DNA from: Linnemannia schmuckeri
Taxonomy: Eukaryota; Mortierellomycota; Mortierellomycetes; Mortierellales; Mortierellaceae
NCBI GenBank assembly: GCA_029449235.1
Contig: JANATG010000002.1
Location: forward strand, 2,294,001 to 2,358,000
Direction of reading: 5' to 3'
Length of the DNA stretch: 64,000 bases
Under the pieces are notes generated by a model. That model was not told where the DNA came from and did no database searches. It saw only the letters and a list, made by a program, of their open reading frames with translations. Below are positions 1 to 10,202 of this stretch, one piece after another. How positions within the stretch are numbered: position 1 is the stretch's first letter; each line of letters opens with the position of its first letter. Position numbers and translations under genes: made by a program.

Positions 1-1753
1 TAATATCGGCAATCTCGTTGCTCCTTCGTCCCTGGACACGCCGGGGACGGTCCCTTTGGAGGAAGACTACATCCTTGACCCATATCGCCTTTAGGACCTT
101 TGGTATCGGTTCCAAGCAGGGCTTGAGCCTCAGGGCCATCGATCGGGATGAAGCTATCGCAACAGACGGGAACCGTCGTGTCAGCACATGGGTTCAAAGC
201 CGAAGCAAGGCCGAGGGCAAAGGTAACAAAAAGAACTGGAATATGGCAGCGCATGATTGGCGGGAGACTAGAGGCGTTAAGAAGCGGTTAGGTTCTCTGT
301 GGAAAAGATCAAACGTGAACAATGGAGTGTGCATGGCACAGACGCGGGAATGTCGCTTCCAGTTACCTTTAGTAGGTGTTGGGAACGGGGTCTTGTGTTG
401 CTTGCAGATGAGATTGGGATACTTTGAGAAACAATCAGCGGTTTGATATTGAGAGACGGGGGCAGGCGTGAGTAAAGGATACTTTTATACCAGAGGCAAC
501 GATGTTAACATTGCAGGATTGGCCATAGTGCGACTTCTCTCTCTTGTCAAGCCCGCTCTTCTCCCCCCTTTGAGAAGAAATGGTGTTACATGAAAGAAAG
601 GCACATAGCGCTGGGATTGGTGTGCTGTCACTCCTTGATATTTTTTTGTAGTACTTTCCCTTTGATCTTCCATTTCACAATAGTGGTCAGTCAACAAAAT
701 GTGTATGTTCTCCTGAGACTTGGCCGAAAATGCCTTTTTAACTTGGCGTGTCTTGCCGGCAAATGTAAGGGATATAATGCAGAATTTGGATGGGTGCTCC
801 GCTTTACTGCTTTAAAGGGAATGCAAATGGTTCAACGCTTGTGTAGTACTTCCCCTTTGATCTCTCACTTCACAGTTGTAGCCAGGTAACAGAGTGCATG
901 TGGTGTTCTCCTGAGGCTTTTGCAAAAAGGCCCTGAGTTGACATTTTTACCGGCAAAAAAACGGATATATGCAGAATTTGAATGTGTGCTCGGCTTGCTG
1001 CCTTGAAGGAAATGCAAAAAAAAGAGGCGTTTGCCTCCCCTTTTCCCTCATAACATCCCTTTGACGCCTTAAGGATTAGTACAAGTTGGTCGACATCAAT
1101 TCCAGAGAAGGACGGAGGTTAGGTTATTTCCAAGGAGCCAAACATGTAAATGCCAATGCATGGTGTAGTCTACAAGCTTCATGATGGTTAAACATCAGTG
1201 AAGTATGCCAACCTGCCGAAGATGCTGCACTCATGCTCCAGACGTCCGAAGTAGTGTCATCAGTGTAGTTCACTTGGGGGTAATGAGAAACATGTGTCGA
1301 CATGCCAAGCCCAAGGCTCCTTTCCTTCCCAATGCACGGCAGGTGAGGAGGCTCGGCATACCGTTCAAGGAAACTTTGCATGTACCTAGAGCGCTCTTCC
1401 ACATGTACGTTTCAGTAATGATCAAGACCATCAAGGTATGCTTGGCAGAGTATCCTCAGGAGCGACCGGCGTTAAGTACGTTTGCTTTAGATACTAAAAT
1501 GCATTATAAAAAAGAAAACCAAGGGGAGGCAGCCACCGCCGAAGAGAAAAGTACACAAGTGTGTGGTTTTGATGCCTTCCCTTGGAATGAAATCAAGGAT
1601 GAACGGTACCAAGCCGAAGATTGGTTGAATGAGGCAAACTTGTATTGGTGTTGAGATTATTATTTTGACTTCTTCCTTGAAAAACCAACCATTCAAACCT
1701 CAGGAGACGAGGTTGTGATCATCGCTGGAAATAAGGAACGTCTGAATCCCCAC
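1..1753. other. Gene-poor left edge
   Basis: I support no gene here. Nucleotides 2-106 are open on the plus strand and end in TAG. The peptide looks ordinary, so this could be the tail of a gene lying mostly outside the window, but 35 open codons can occur by chance. A 149-codon open frame at 1205-1654 (+) has no recognisable motif and competes with an equally open frame on the other strand. The clearest structure is the tandem duplication at 648-1030, listed separately. Confidence 0.4.
648..1030. repeat. Degenerate direct tandem duplication, two units of about 190 bp
   Basis: Unit 1 is about 648-842 and unit 2 about 843-1030. Both open with GTAGTACTT and then share, in the same order, CCTTTGATC, TCTCCTGAG, a CCGGCAAA block, ATGCAGAATTTG, a GTGCTC block and a GGAATGCAAA-like end. 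Small indels and substitutions separate them, so the duplication is old. No coding frame runs through both units. Confidence 0.8.
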
Positions 1754-1760
1754 TATAAAA
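1754..1760 (+). promoter_or_regulatory. TATA box candidate for the secreted Cys-rich protein
   Basis: TATAAAA lies about 215 bp upstream of the ATG at 1976. No other gene nearby could use it. Assignment is by position only. Confidence 0.4.
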
Positions 1761-1975
1761 TGTCTGTACAAATTTTCCTGATCCTTTATTCCATTAGACC
1801 GCAGCCTCTAGTCTTCCTCCGTATACAAGTCCATCCATTCTCAGAGTCAACCACAGCCAAAAACCCACTGTAGGTATTTGTTGCGATTTCGTAATGGCGA
1901 TGTAGATGTTGGTATTGACTCGTGCAGACACTTACCACCTGCATCTTTATGTTTTTTACAGCACAACCAGCCAGT

Positions 1976-2272
1976 ATGCATCTTTTCCAATCCGTTGCGC
2001 TCGCCACCCTTGCCGCTGTTCTTGCATCCGCTCAGGATACGCAGCCAGTGTGCGACGAAACTATGATTCCAGTCTGCTGTACCGTGTTCGCTCCGCTCAA
2101 CAGTCCTGTAGTTCAAACTGCCTTTGGAGACAGCGTGAAGCTGCCGTCAGGTCATGCCGGTACTTTCTGCTCCCTTCCTTCCAGCTTCGGATGTCCACTT
2201 CTGGCAACCAAGCGAAACTGTCTATACTATGCTCAAAACTTTCGCCTAGCTGCTGGTTGCGAGGAGAAATAA
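1976..2272 (+). CDS. Small secreted cysteine-rich protein (98 aa)
   Basis: I recognise no family. The start at 1976 is chosen over an in-frame ATG 18 codons upstream because it begins a classic signal peptide: Met, a hydrophobic stretch of about 15 residues rich in Ala/Leu/Val, then Ala-Ser-Ala before Gln, predicting cleavage near residue 20. The mature part of about 78 residues has seven Cys in the order C...CC...C...C...C...C. The adjacent CC pair recalls hydrophobins, but those have eight Cys with two CC pairs, so this is not one. The model is intronless. A secreted surface or effector-like protein is the reasonable inference; function is unknown. An unspliced small ORF also allows a chance reading, but the signal peptide plus Cys pattern argues against it. 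Confidence 0.65.
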   Translation: MHLFQSVALATLAAVLASAQDTQPVCDETMIPVCCTVFAPLNSPVVQTAFGDSVKLPSGHAGTFCSLPSSFGCPLLATKRNCLYYAQNFRLAAGCEEK

Positions 2273-2639
2273 ATCTGAAGAGGTTGACAAATGTGCTTGC
2301 ATGTTTTCCTCCATTCGACATCTCTCGGCATCTCGTCTCTGTCACCACATTGACATGCCCTCTCTCCTACATGCAAATTGCTTCCCTACACGGCGACGTC
2401 GGGCGCGATGACATATTCCGAATTCATTCGTCCCTTCGCCGCCATAGTTGACCCATAGCGAAGAGGCCCGTGAAATCACTTTTATCCACAATTGTCGCCG
2501 ATGGCATTCATGATTGAGGCACCACCCCATCCCATCAAAGTTTCGTTCCTCATCTCTCTCTCTCATCTCTTCTTCACCCTATTCTTCGTCGTTTGCATCG
2601 ATCCGGACATGAGCGACTGAAATCCACGGTTCGACATAA

Positions 2640-3515
2640 AACCATTTCCAGCGTCAAAGGTCGACGGTGTGAAGATCCAGCTTCGTCAAGGGAAGTCGAC
2701 GCGGCAGATGGCCAAGGATGTCGGTGTGTCGCTTTCATTCGCTATCAAGGTCCGCTAGGAGGAAAAGGAGAGCATCTCCGAGCCAAAGACGTGAGGACTA
2801 CCAAAAGTTCAGAAGAGGACAATGGCAGCACTCAAGTCAAAATGCTGGCCGGTGATTTTCCAAAGCTGTCTGCCGCTCATGAATACGTCAGCAACAAGGA
2901 CGAGGGGCCTGAATGCAAGCGGAAGACCAGGTGCTACCTGGATGCAATGGATCTAGCGGCGAGACACAAGCTAGAGGCGCCTCTACTTACGCCGAATCAG
3001 ATTGCTGCACGGAAGAAATTGCCAAGGAGCACGTCAAGTGGACTGTGCGGCAGCGGGAGTGCGTCATGTTCTCAGACGGGTGCAGAATACACAGGGTCAA
3101 ACCCTTCTGCGCACAGTACTACTACTACGACGACGAACACAGGAATCGGCATCAACACCACTTCAAGCAAAGGATGCAAGGTGGTGGTGGCAGAAATATA
3201 GTGTGGGGGTGTATCACGGCTCACGGTGTCGGCGACTTGTGTTGGGTCGAGGGAACCATGGACGCCGTTTACTACGAGAGCGCTCTGCGCGACTATGGTA
3301 TAGCGAGCCGTGATTGGTATGCAATGGATCCAGTAATATTCGTCTTTCAGCATGACAATGTCTTCATCCATACTGTCAGGAGCGAGCGACGCTACCATAA
3401 GAAGGCTAGGATCAACATTCTGGAGCGGCCAGTTAACTCACCAGACATCGTCATGGTCAACATCTCCCTCGCTTTTACTTTTGCACATGAAACACAACTA
3501 GGAAATGATGTTTGA
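2640..3515 (+). pseudogene. Decayed Tc1/mariner-family transposase
   Basis: Pieces of a DDE transposase appear in order but in different frames. A paired-type helix-turn-helix segment (Gln-Gly-Lys-Ser-Thr-Arg-Gln, then Ala-Lys-Asp-Val-Gly-Val-Ser) lies at 2672-2755 and ends in an in-frame TAG. The catalytic core is in the frame of 2913-3515: Met-Phe-Ser-Asp (first Asp), a Gly-Gly-rich stretch before Val-Trp-Gly-Cys-Ile-Thr, Trp-Val-Glu-Gly-Thr-Met-Asp, and a Gln-His-Asp-Asn second Asp. The family's SPDxxPxE ending reads Ser-Pro-Asp-Ile-Val-Met-Val-Asn, so the third catalytic acid is apparently replaced by Asn. Frameshifts, a stop and the lost acid mean it cannot be active. I could not identify flanking terminal inverted repeats. 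Confidence 0.85.
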
Positions 3516-5015
3516 CGGACGTATGGTTACTTTGATAAAGTGTACGATAGAGGCGTTCATAGTTTGGGTTTACGTCCGATTTGTTTAGTATTTTCTTGTC
3601 CTTGATTGTAAACGCGACCCCGACGCGATGATGCCTGCAGCTCTAAATATTCCCTGATATTCATTTTAAAAGTAAACATAGAGAGCGAGGAGAGAAATTC
3701 CAAAGGTTTGTGTAGCCAATTCGCCTTTCCTCTACAGCGTGTTTTTTAATACTCGGGCTTTCTTTTCGACCGTAACTGCTACTACCAAGAAAAAGTGCCT
3801 GAATGAAAGTAGGGTATTGTGGAAGTAGTTTTGATTGGTTAGTCGCAGGCTCATCCGTTTTGAATTACCCTTCCGTTTTTCCTTTTTCATACCCGTTGAA
3901 ATGCCGCAATCATCCAGTATTATTCCAAACTATGCGCTGTTGTTGTTGTTTTTTTGTGCTCAAGTATGATTTATTGCACAGTTGAAATCAAGAAACCAAC
4001 AGGATTCCTCAAGCTGTTATCGGTGCCTTTATGTTGGTTGTTTCTGTTTTAGCTTTTGCCACTCCACGCACTTAATCAACGATACACTCGGTTGATGCTG
4101 TGTTTCTTTTGATACACTAATCCTTTTCTCTTTCATTCTCATTTCACTTTATGGATGGTCAAAAAATCTGACGATAGTCCCCTACCGCATTGCATTATCT
4201 GGGTATTTGGGAAAAAGAAATGTAGGACAGGGCGATGCCAGATGTCGTGCTTTCTTGTCTATAACTTTGTATTTGATTTCATTTACGAGCATCGCAGCGA
4301 TGCCGAGTTGTCTTTAATCGGTCCGCTTTTAAGCCATCAAAAAATATTTACCGTGAAGATTTAGCATTGGTAGGATAGCTCCATCCGCATTGCTCGTGTC
4401 ACCCAACTCCTTTGCGCAGAGAAAAAGAAAATTATTATTTACACCATAGCGGCTACGCTTTATATCTCATACCACAGTGGCCTTTGAGATGTCCTTCTAT
4501 TTTAGCTCTTGTAACTTCCACATGGTGACGACCGTCGTAGTTTATATTTAGCTTCTTTGAGCACAGGAATAAGGTCAATGTCGAACCTTATCATGGACTG
4601 CCCAACTTCCTAATAAGTATATTGAAAGGAATACCAGGAGGATTGCGCTTCCTTAGAAGTCGCACGTTGTCCAGAAATCAAGTTGAATGACGCTCCTCGT
4701 CACTGTTATGTCGCCTTTGTAAGGTCCAATTGCATGGAGAATGAACCAATAGTATCTTAACGCCTATTGCCTCGACGGCTTTTTTTTTATATTTTTTTCT
4801 AGGGACATACTCGACGATACCTTGAGATTAGAGGTATCGCCTCTATCAGCAGTGGAAACGGTGAAAGTTTACGTCGCGGCTTTTTCAGGGCGACACTTCG
4901 TGAGAGCGACCGCTCAGGTCTTGAATTATTTTTCCTTTGCATGGGTATGGATCGATCCGTATTGGTTGGGCTACTAGTTTCGTGTTTTCCTTGTTTATTG
5001 TTTTCTTGTTTCCTT

Positions 5016-5064
<49 letters not shown>

Positions 5065-8000
5065 TTAATAAATCCGATGATCCATGAGGTTTGTACGTGC
5101 CTCTTTTGATCATTGACACAAAGTGGATGGCTTTCATGTTGACGCACGTAGGAGGGCAGTAATCATAGTTTAGAAGAGCTAAGGCATTGACCATGATTGA
5201 GAACAGTCCAATCCGCTATTCATTCCTCTTAACTTTTTATGACAATCACTTTTTTCAGGCAAGCCAGTACGATCGGCTTTATAAACTATCCCTTCTTTGC
5301 TGAAATGGTCGTGGTCAATAGAGAGATGACATTAGCACATACATGATGTTTTAATATTATTTTTTCATTCGCTCTTTTGGTGCCTCGCACAGATGTAGAC
5401 GATGGCAGAGCTTCAGAAGTGCAACTCTGAAAGAAGAGCAGAAGAAAGGTTGCTATAGAGAATTGGCTAATCGCGGCGCTCTCAGTACTGTTTTTTTTTC
5501 TTCGTGGTGCCTTACATAGATTTTTGTAAAGCGCCTCTTTAAACAAATGAAGAGCCTTGAGGATGTTGTTGCTTCTCCACTGAATTGACATTTACATTAT
5601 GGGCCGTCGTATTGAGATGCAGGTGTCGCCAATTGTTTAAGTCGAGAGATATTTTTGTGAATAACTTGATAATGAGCAATTAAAGAGCTGGACATTGTTG
5701 TGTGTCTTTCTCTCTTGTTATTTTTTGTTCATTCTATAGATCAACACGCGCATGCACGGGGTGACTAATGTTTGGAATTCGTTCTTTCGATATTGAAACG
5801 ATGTGGATGCTTCTTTTGGTGGCACGTATGGTTGGACGATAGAAGAAGTATAGAAATATGTAGTTTGAACACAGAAACAAAAGCGAAGGATCTCTTGGTG
5901 AGAGAAGATTGACGATGATATTGCTACTTTAGAAGCACCTTCAATGTAAGATTGACAATGCTGGGATAGACTTAGATCTCCTCGTTTACCTACTCTTCTG
6001 TCATTCATTTTTTTTTTTAGTGCACATATGGCGATTAACATTTTTTTTTTGAAGCTTCTTCAAGAAGAAAAAAAAAAGAAAATACCTTACGCTCACTATT
6101 GGATCCATTTGTAATGCAAGGACACAACGTTCATTCACTAACTTTTTTTGCTGGAAGAGTGATGTGTGGTACCGCCGGCGAATATTCCATTTATCTTTTT
6201 CTTTCAGAGCACGTATCCATCGTCGCTGAACTTTTTTTATCCTTGGTCATAATAAATGAAAAAAAAGATGGGACAAAAAGATAGGCTCTACATCGAGGCT
6301 CCTTGACCAAATCAAAGTTGATGAATGGATTGATCGAGAATTTTGTTCAGATCAGCTCTTTTACAGCTGTAGAAAAACATCTCACTACGATGGGGTCTTG
6401 ATCGCGTGGCGTAGACGGATATAGAGCAATGAAGGTGGAGAAGAGTGTCAATTTATAGGACCCATCGGACCCGACAGGTCGCGTAGAGGATGCAGGGGGC
6501 TGGCTCGGTGTTGGCCACTCCAAGGCATTCATGCGACTCTTTTGTGCAACTATAGGCATTCGGGCTCCCAGGGGGTCCATCTGACAGCTTGGTCATGCCG
6601 AAGCTGCCAGTCGCTGACACTTCCTTCCCTTTCATTTAGTGGCTAGAATTAGTCAGGTTTAGCACGCCGGCATAACTGTGAGGAATTTGGCACCAATAAA
6701 AAAAAAGCTTCCAGTCCTCTTCTCTTATTGCGTTGTTATTCATCATAGGCGATGTTCACTTCGCTATTGATCTTTGACCTTTTTTCCTTATCGCAACAAA
6801 AAAAAACTCGTATTGTTTCATTCAGTACCAAGAGGAGGACGCTGCTTCGATAGTAATATAATATACGATGGTCAATGGTATTTCACGGGGATCATCAGTG
6901 ATGTGTCAAGACAGATCAACTGATAATGGATAATAAGGAAATCAAACCGCCTTCGATCTCTTAAGGCTGAAAAAAAAAGGTCCACATTCTCTAAATTATC
7001 ATTAGTCTCAACTCTTTGTTGGATTCATTCGTGGTACAAGAATGTCTCTTTCTGCTGTCCCTCGTGCCTTTTTTTTCATTGACAACATCTACAAACAAGA
7101 TGGCACGCCATATTGCCTTTTGTCGCCTCATCGTTGCATTGTTTTCAACCCAGACGCGACGATTTTTCTGTATCCGCTTGAAGTTGCCCTTATCTAGTAT
7201 TTATAAAAAAATAAATAAATATATGTCGACGTAGTGTGAACAACCCAAAAATTGTCGAAGACGATTGTGCTGACGAGAATGATTGCAGCTTTTCATTGTT
7301 CTTTGTAAAAAAAAAATAAAAGCAACCATACACTCTCCATATACACGTCCAATTGAGCATTAATCGATAGAATAGACTTGAGGCGACAATTGCATGTCTC
7401 TCTCGCTTTATCTCCATGCTCCTTCAGTGATGCATGAGAATGATAGAATACAACCGGAATCTCTCAAAATGCATTTGGAATTCGCATTCCCCTGGCGATG
7501 TTTAAATAATGCTCACAGTGCGCAACCTCACGCGACTAACGACTGAATAGACATCCCTCTTTGACATGTAAAATGAACTTTGGCTATCTGTTGTAAAAAA
7601 GAAGCGTACGCGATATCCTCAACGTATCGACTTGGTGAGCTTGTTTGTTTGTTTCCAGATAAGCCAATCAATATCGACTATCGTCACTGGTGGGTGTATT
7701 CGTTGAGATCAAGGCCGGTCCACTTGGAACTTTTTTTAGCCGTCTTTGCCACCATGATCTTGAACATGTTGCTCGCAACGGATTCAAAACAACCAGTGCA
7801 CCCTTTTTCGTTTCAGAGACATCTCTTTGCGTTTTCGAGCCCCCATGCTCACTTCTTGTTCTTTTTTATGTTGACAGCACCTACAGGACGATATACCGAT
7901 CAAACATACGCGTGTACATATGTGTGTGGAGGGGTATTGGGTAAGGATGAAGGAAGGAAAAAAAAGTAAAAAATGGGACGAGCATATCTTTTGCAAAGGC

Positions 8001-8752
8001 ATAAAGGACGAGACGCACATTTTTGGGGACCATGGGACCAGAGGTTGAGTGATGAGATCAGAGAACCGGAGGTTGGTGGACGTGACATATATTTTTTCTC
8101 GCCCGAAAGACGAGCGCTTTTGTTGGCTTTGACGCGAAAAATTTCGCCAAATTATTCCATCACTTCCAGTTTATCACCGCCTCTGCGGCCCAGCAAGGAA
8201 ACGACGATAAACAAAGTGTTCGCCACTCGAAGTTTTCATTTTCTTCGAATGGAACAAAAAGAAAGAAAAGAATAGCAGTGAGAGCGATAAGTGTCTATCT
8301 GGCTTTAGGTTATCAATCAACAAGCTGCCGACAAACGAATTTATTTCTGGATGCGGCTGAGGCAAAACGTTCTGGGAAGAGAGATCAGGCTACTGATGTA
8401 CTGACTGGAGAAAAGGGTGTGCACATGAAAAACGCGCCCAAAAGACCAAAAAAAAGCAGTCCAACTTTGCCGTCATCTGAACGAAAAAATTTAGTCCAAC
8501 GTGGCTGAATTTTCTTTGGGGGAGTGGTTCTCTTGTGCCCCCTCTAGTCTCTGTCTCCACACACACCATTCTTTCACACTCTCACTCCTCTGCTCATCTT
8601 TTATCACGCGCAAAGTCAAGCACAGGACAAGAACACATCAACAACGTCCGAACAATTTCAAATCATACAGGGCACACCAACACAACAACTGCAAAGGCGC
8701 ATTCAACACTCAAAGCAAGGAGACATCATAACCGTACTAATAATTTACAGTA
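3516..8752. other. 5.2-kb AT-rich stretch without a convincing gene
   Basis: No open frame here carries a recognisable domain, and none can be joined by good splice sites into a longer protein. It is rich in short A and T runs. A more GC-rich island at about 6400-6640 has two overlapping short open frames on the minus strand and a TATAAAT-like motif, but nothing I can name. The last 250 bp before 8753 are CA-rich, as expected for the leader of the SNARE gene. Confidence 0.5.
5017..5062. repeat. 46-nt uninterrupted T tract
   Basis: One T run on the plus strand, preceded by TTGTTT-type microsatellite sequence. It makes a false poly-Lys frame on the minus strand. A reversed poly-A tail of a retroposed copy is possible, but I see no recognisable transcript next to it. 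Confidence 0.85.
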
Positions 8753-9982
8753 ATGGAAGACCCCTTCATCCTCATCAAAAAGTACGCCTTGGCAAAAACA
8801 CAGCGCAGGAAAGACATGTAACGTCCATTGCCAACAATGACAACACATCCGACGACACCGTCAACTCACCATCTTCTTAACACCTTTCCACAATAGCGAT
8901 GTGTTATCATCACTCAGCAACGCATCAACACTCTTCGAGTCCTGGAAACGTATTCTCCTAACAGTCACTTCAGCCCAGAACGAAGAGCTACTCAAGACAA
9001 AGGAAGAATTACTCCAAATCCTCGCCAACATCGAACAGGACCTCGAAGACCTTGATGATGCTGTCCGTGCAGTCATTGATAACCCTTCCAGGTTCAATCT
9101 TACGACAAGGGAATCGAACGCCCGGAAACAGTTTGTCGACCAGACTCGTCGTAAAGTTCAGGTAAGCGATCTCGCCAGGGCTCCTCGACATGGAGCCCTC
9201 TTGTTTTTTCACGATAATAACACTTCCTGACTGACTGATTGCTGTATTTTTATGAATGATGTGGTTGTAGGATATGAAAACAAAGCTGGAGCAGCCAATT
9301 AAGATTGGGAGTGCACAACTGGATAGACTGGCGTTACTGGAAGACACGACTGGAGGAAGTTCGAGCCCGAGAGGGTATCAGAAACCCTCAAGGAGAGAAA
9401 ACATGATGTACAGCAACGCCAAATTCGTTGAACAGGAAGCTCAGCAGCAACAGGTAAACAACTAGGCCCTCTTCCTCTGCCACCTATGGACAAAAGGCAT
9501 TTTCATTAGGACAGGACATATCAACAGGGGATAATATCAAAGGACCAAGTTGCTTATCGCTACATCATATCCTTCCGTATCGTCCTGGGACCAATAGATA
9601 TTAATGCAGGAGCAAGATCAGCAGCTGGACGGCGTAATGCACACGGTGCTGAATATGCGCGAGATTGCAAGTACAATGAACGACGAGCTGGCAGACCAGT
9701 CTATGCTCCTCGATGACCTGGACGAACATGTCGACCGGACTGCTGGAAGTCTCCAAAAGGCCATGAAGCGTATGAACCACTTCATCAAGCAGAACGAAGG
9801 TATGCATCGATGGTTCGTGGTACATTTGAGTCTAGCTTATCCTTGTTTCAAGCTGAACGAACCTGATACTCACCCAATAATTATTTCATTTGAACTTTTT
9901 TTTAGAGACAAAGGCGTCGTGTTGCATCGGGATTCTAATTATGGTCCTTATCATCTTGTTGATTCTGGTCATTGTCGTGTAG
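8753..9982 (+). CDS. TLG1: Syntaxin-6/Tlg1-type Qc-SNARE (247 aa, 5 exons)
   Basis: Membrane-anchored Qc-SNARE for fusion of endosome-derived vesicles with the trans-Golgi network. Exons are 8753-8781, 8897-9161, 9271-9453, 9610-9799 and 9906-9982; all introns are GT-AG and the sum is 248 codons. The N-terminus opens Met-Glu-Asp-Pro-Phe, the syntaxin-6 signature, and continues as the three-helix domain with Trp-Lys-Arg, a Glu-Gln-Asp-Leu-Glu-Asp-Leu-Asp-Asp segment and Asn-Pro-Ser-Arg-Phe-Asn-Leu. The SNARE helix spans about residues 162-220, with the zero-layer Gln at 189. The last exon encodes a single hydrophobic anchor rich in Ile/Leu/Val, preceded by two Cys that could be palmitoylated. 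It converges with NUFIP1, leaving 220 bp between the stop codons. Confidence 0.93.
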
Positions 9983-10113
9983 ACAAGAAGAACAGGACAG
10001 GAGTAAACAGCAGCAGCAACAACAAACGAACACTTGTACAAATAATACCCCGCTTCCCACATTAGTCACTCTCATCATGGAGAATGTCGAATCATGCTAT
10101 GCTATGCGATGCT

Positions 10114-10119
10114 TTTATT
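10114..10119 (-). terminator. Poly(A) signal AATAAA for NUFIP1
   Basis: Minus-strand AATAAA, 84 nt past the NUFIP1 stop codon. It lies in the short convergent gap with the SNARE gene, so the two 3' UTRs probably overlap. Confidence 0.55.
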
Positions 10120-10202
10120 GTACAAGTGTGTGTGTGATTAGATGAGAGAAAAGAAGCGTGAGCGACAGACGGAATGATGGTAGTTGAAGGCGGTTGGCAG
10201 TC

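Noticed and set aside
1205..1654. 149-codon open frame as a gene
   Set aside because: No motif or plausible splice partners, and the opposite strand is open over much of the same stretch.
1976..2272. Reading the Cys-rich protein as a hydrophobin
   Set aside because: Only one CC pair and seven Cys, whereas hydrophobins have eight with two CC pairs.
4799..5194. Minus-strand frame with a poly-Lys run
   Set aside because: Created by the 46-nt T tract; nothing else in it is recognisable.
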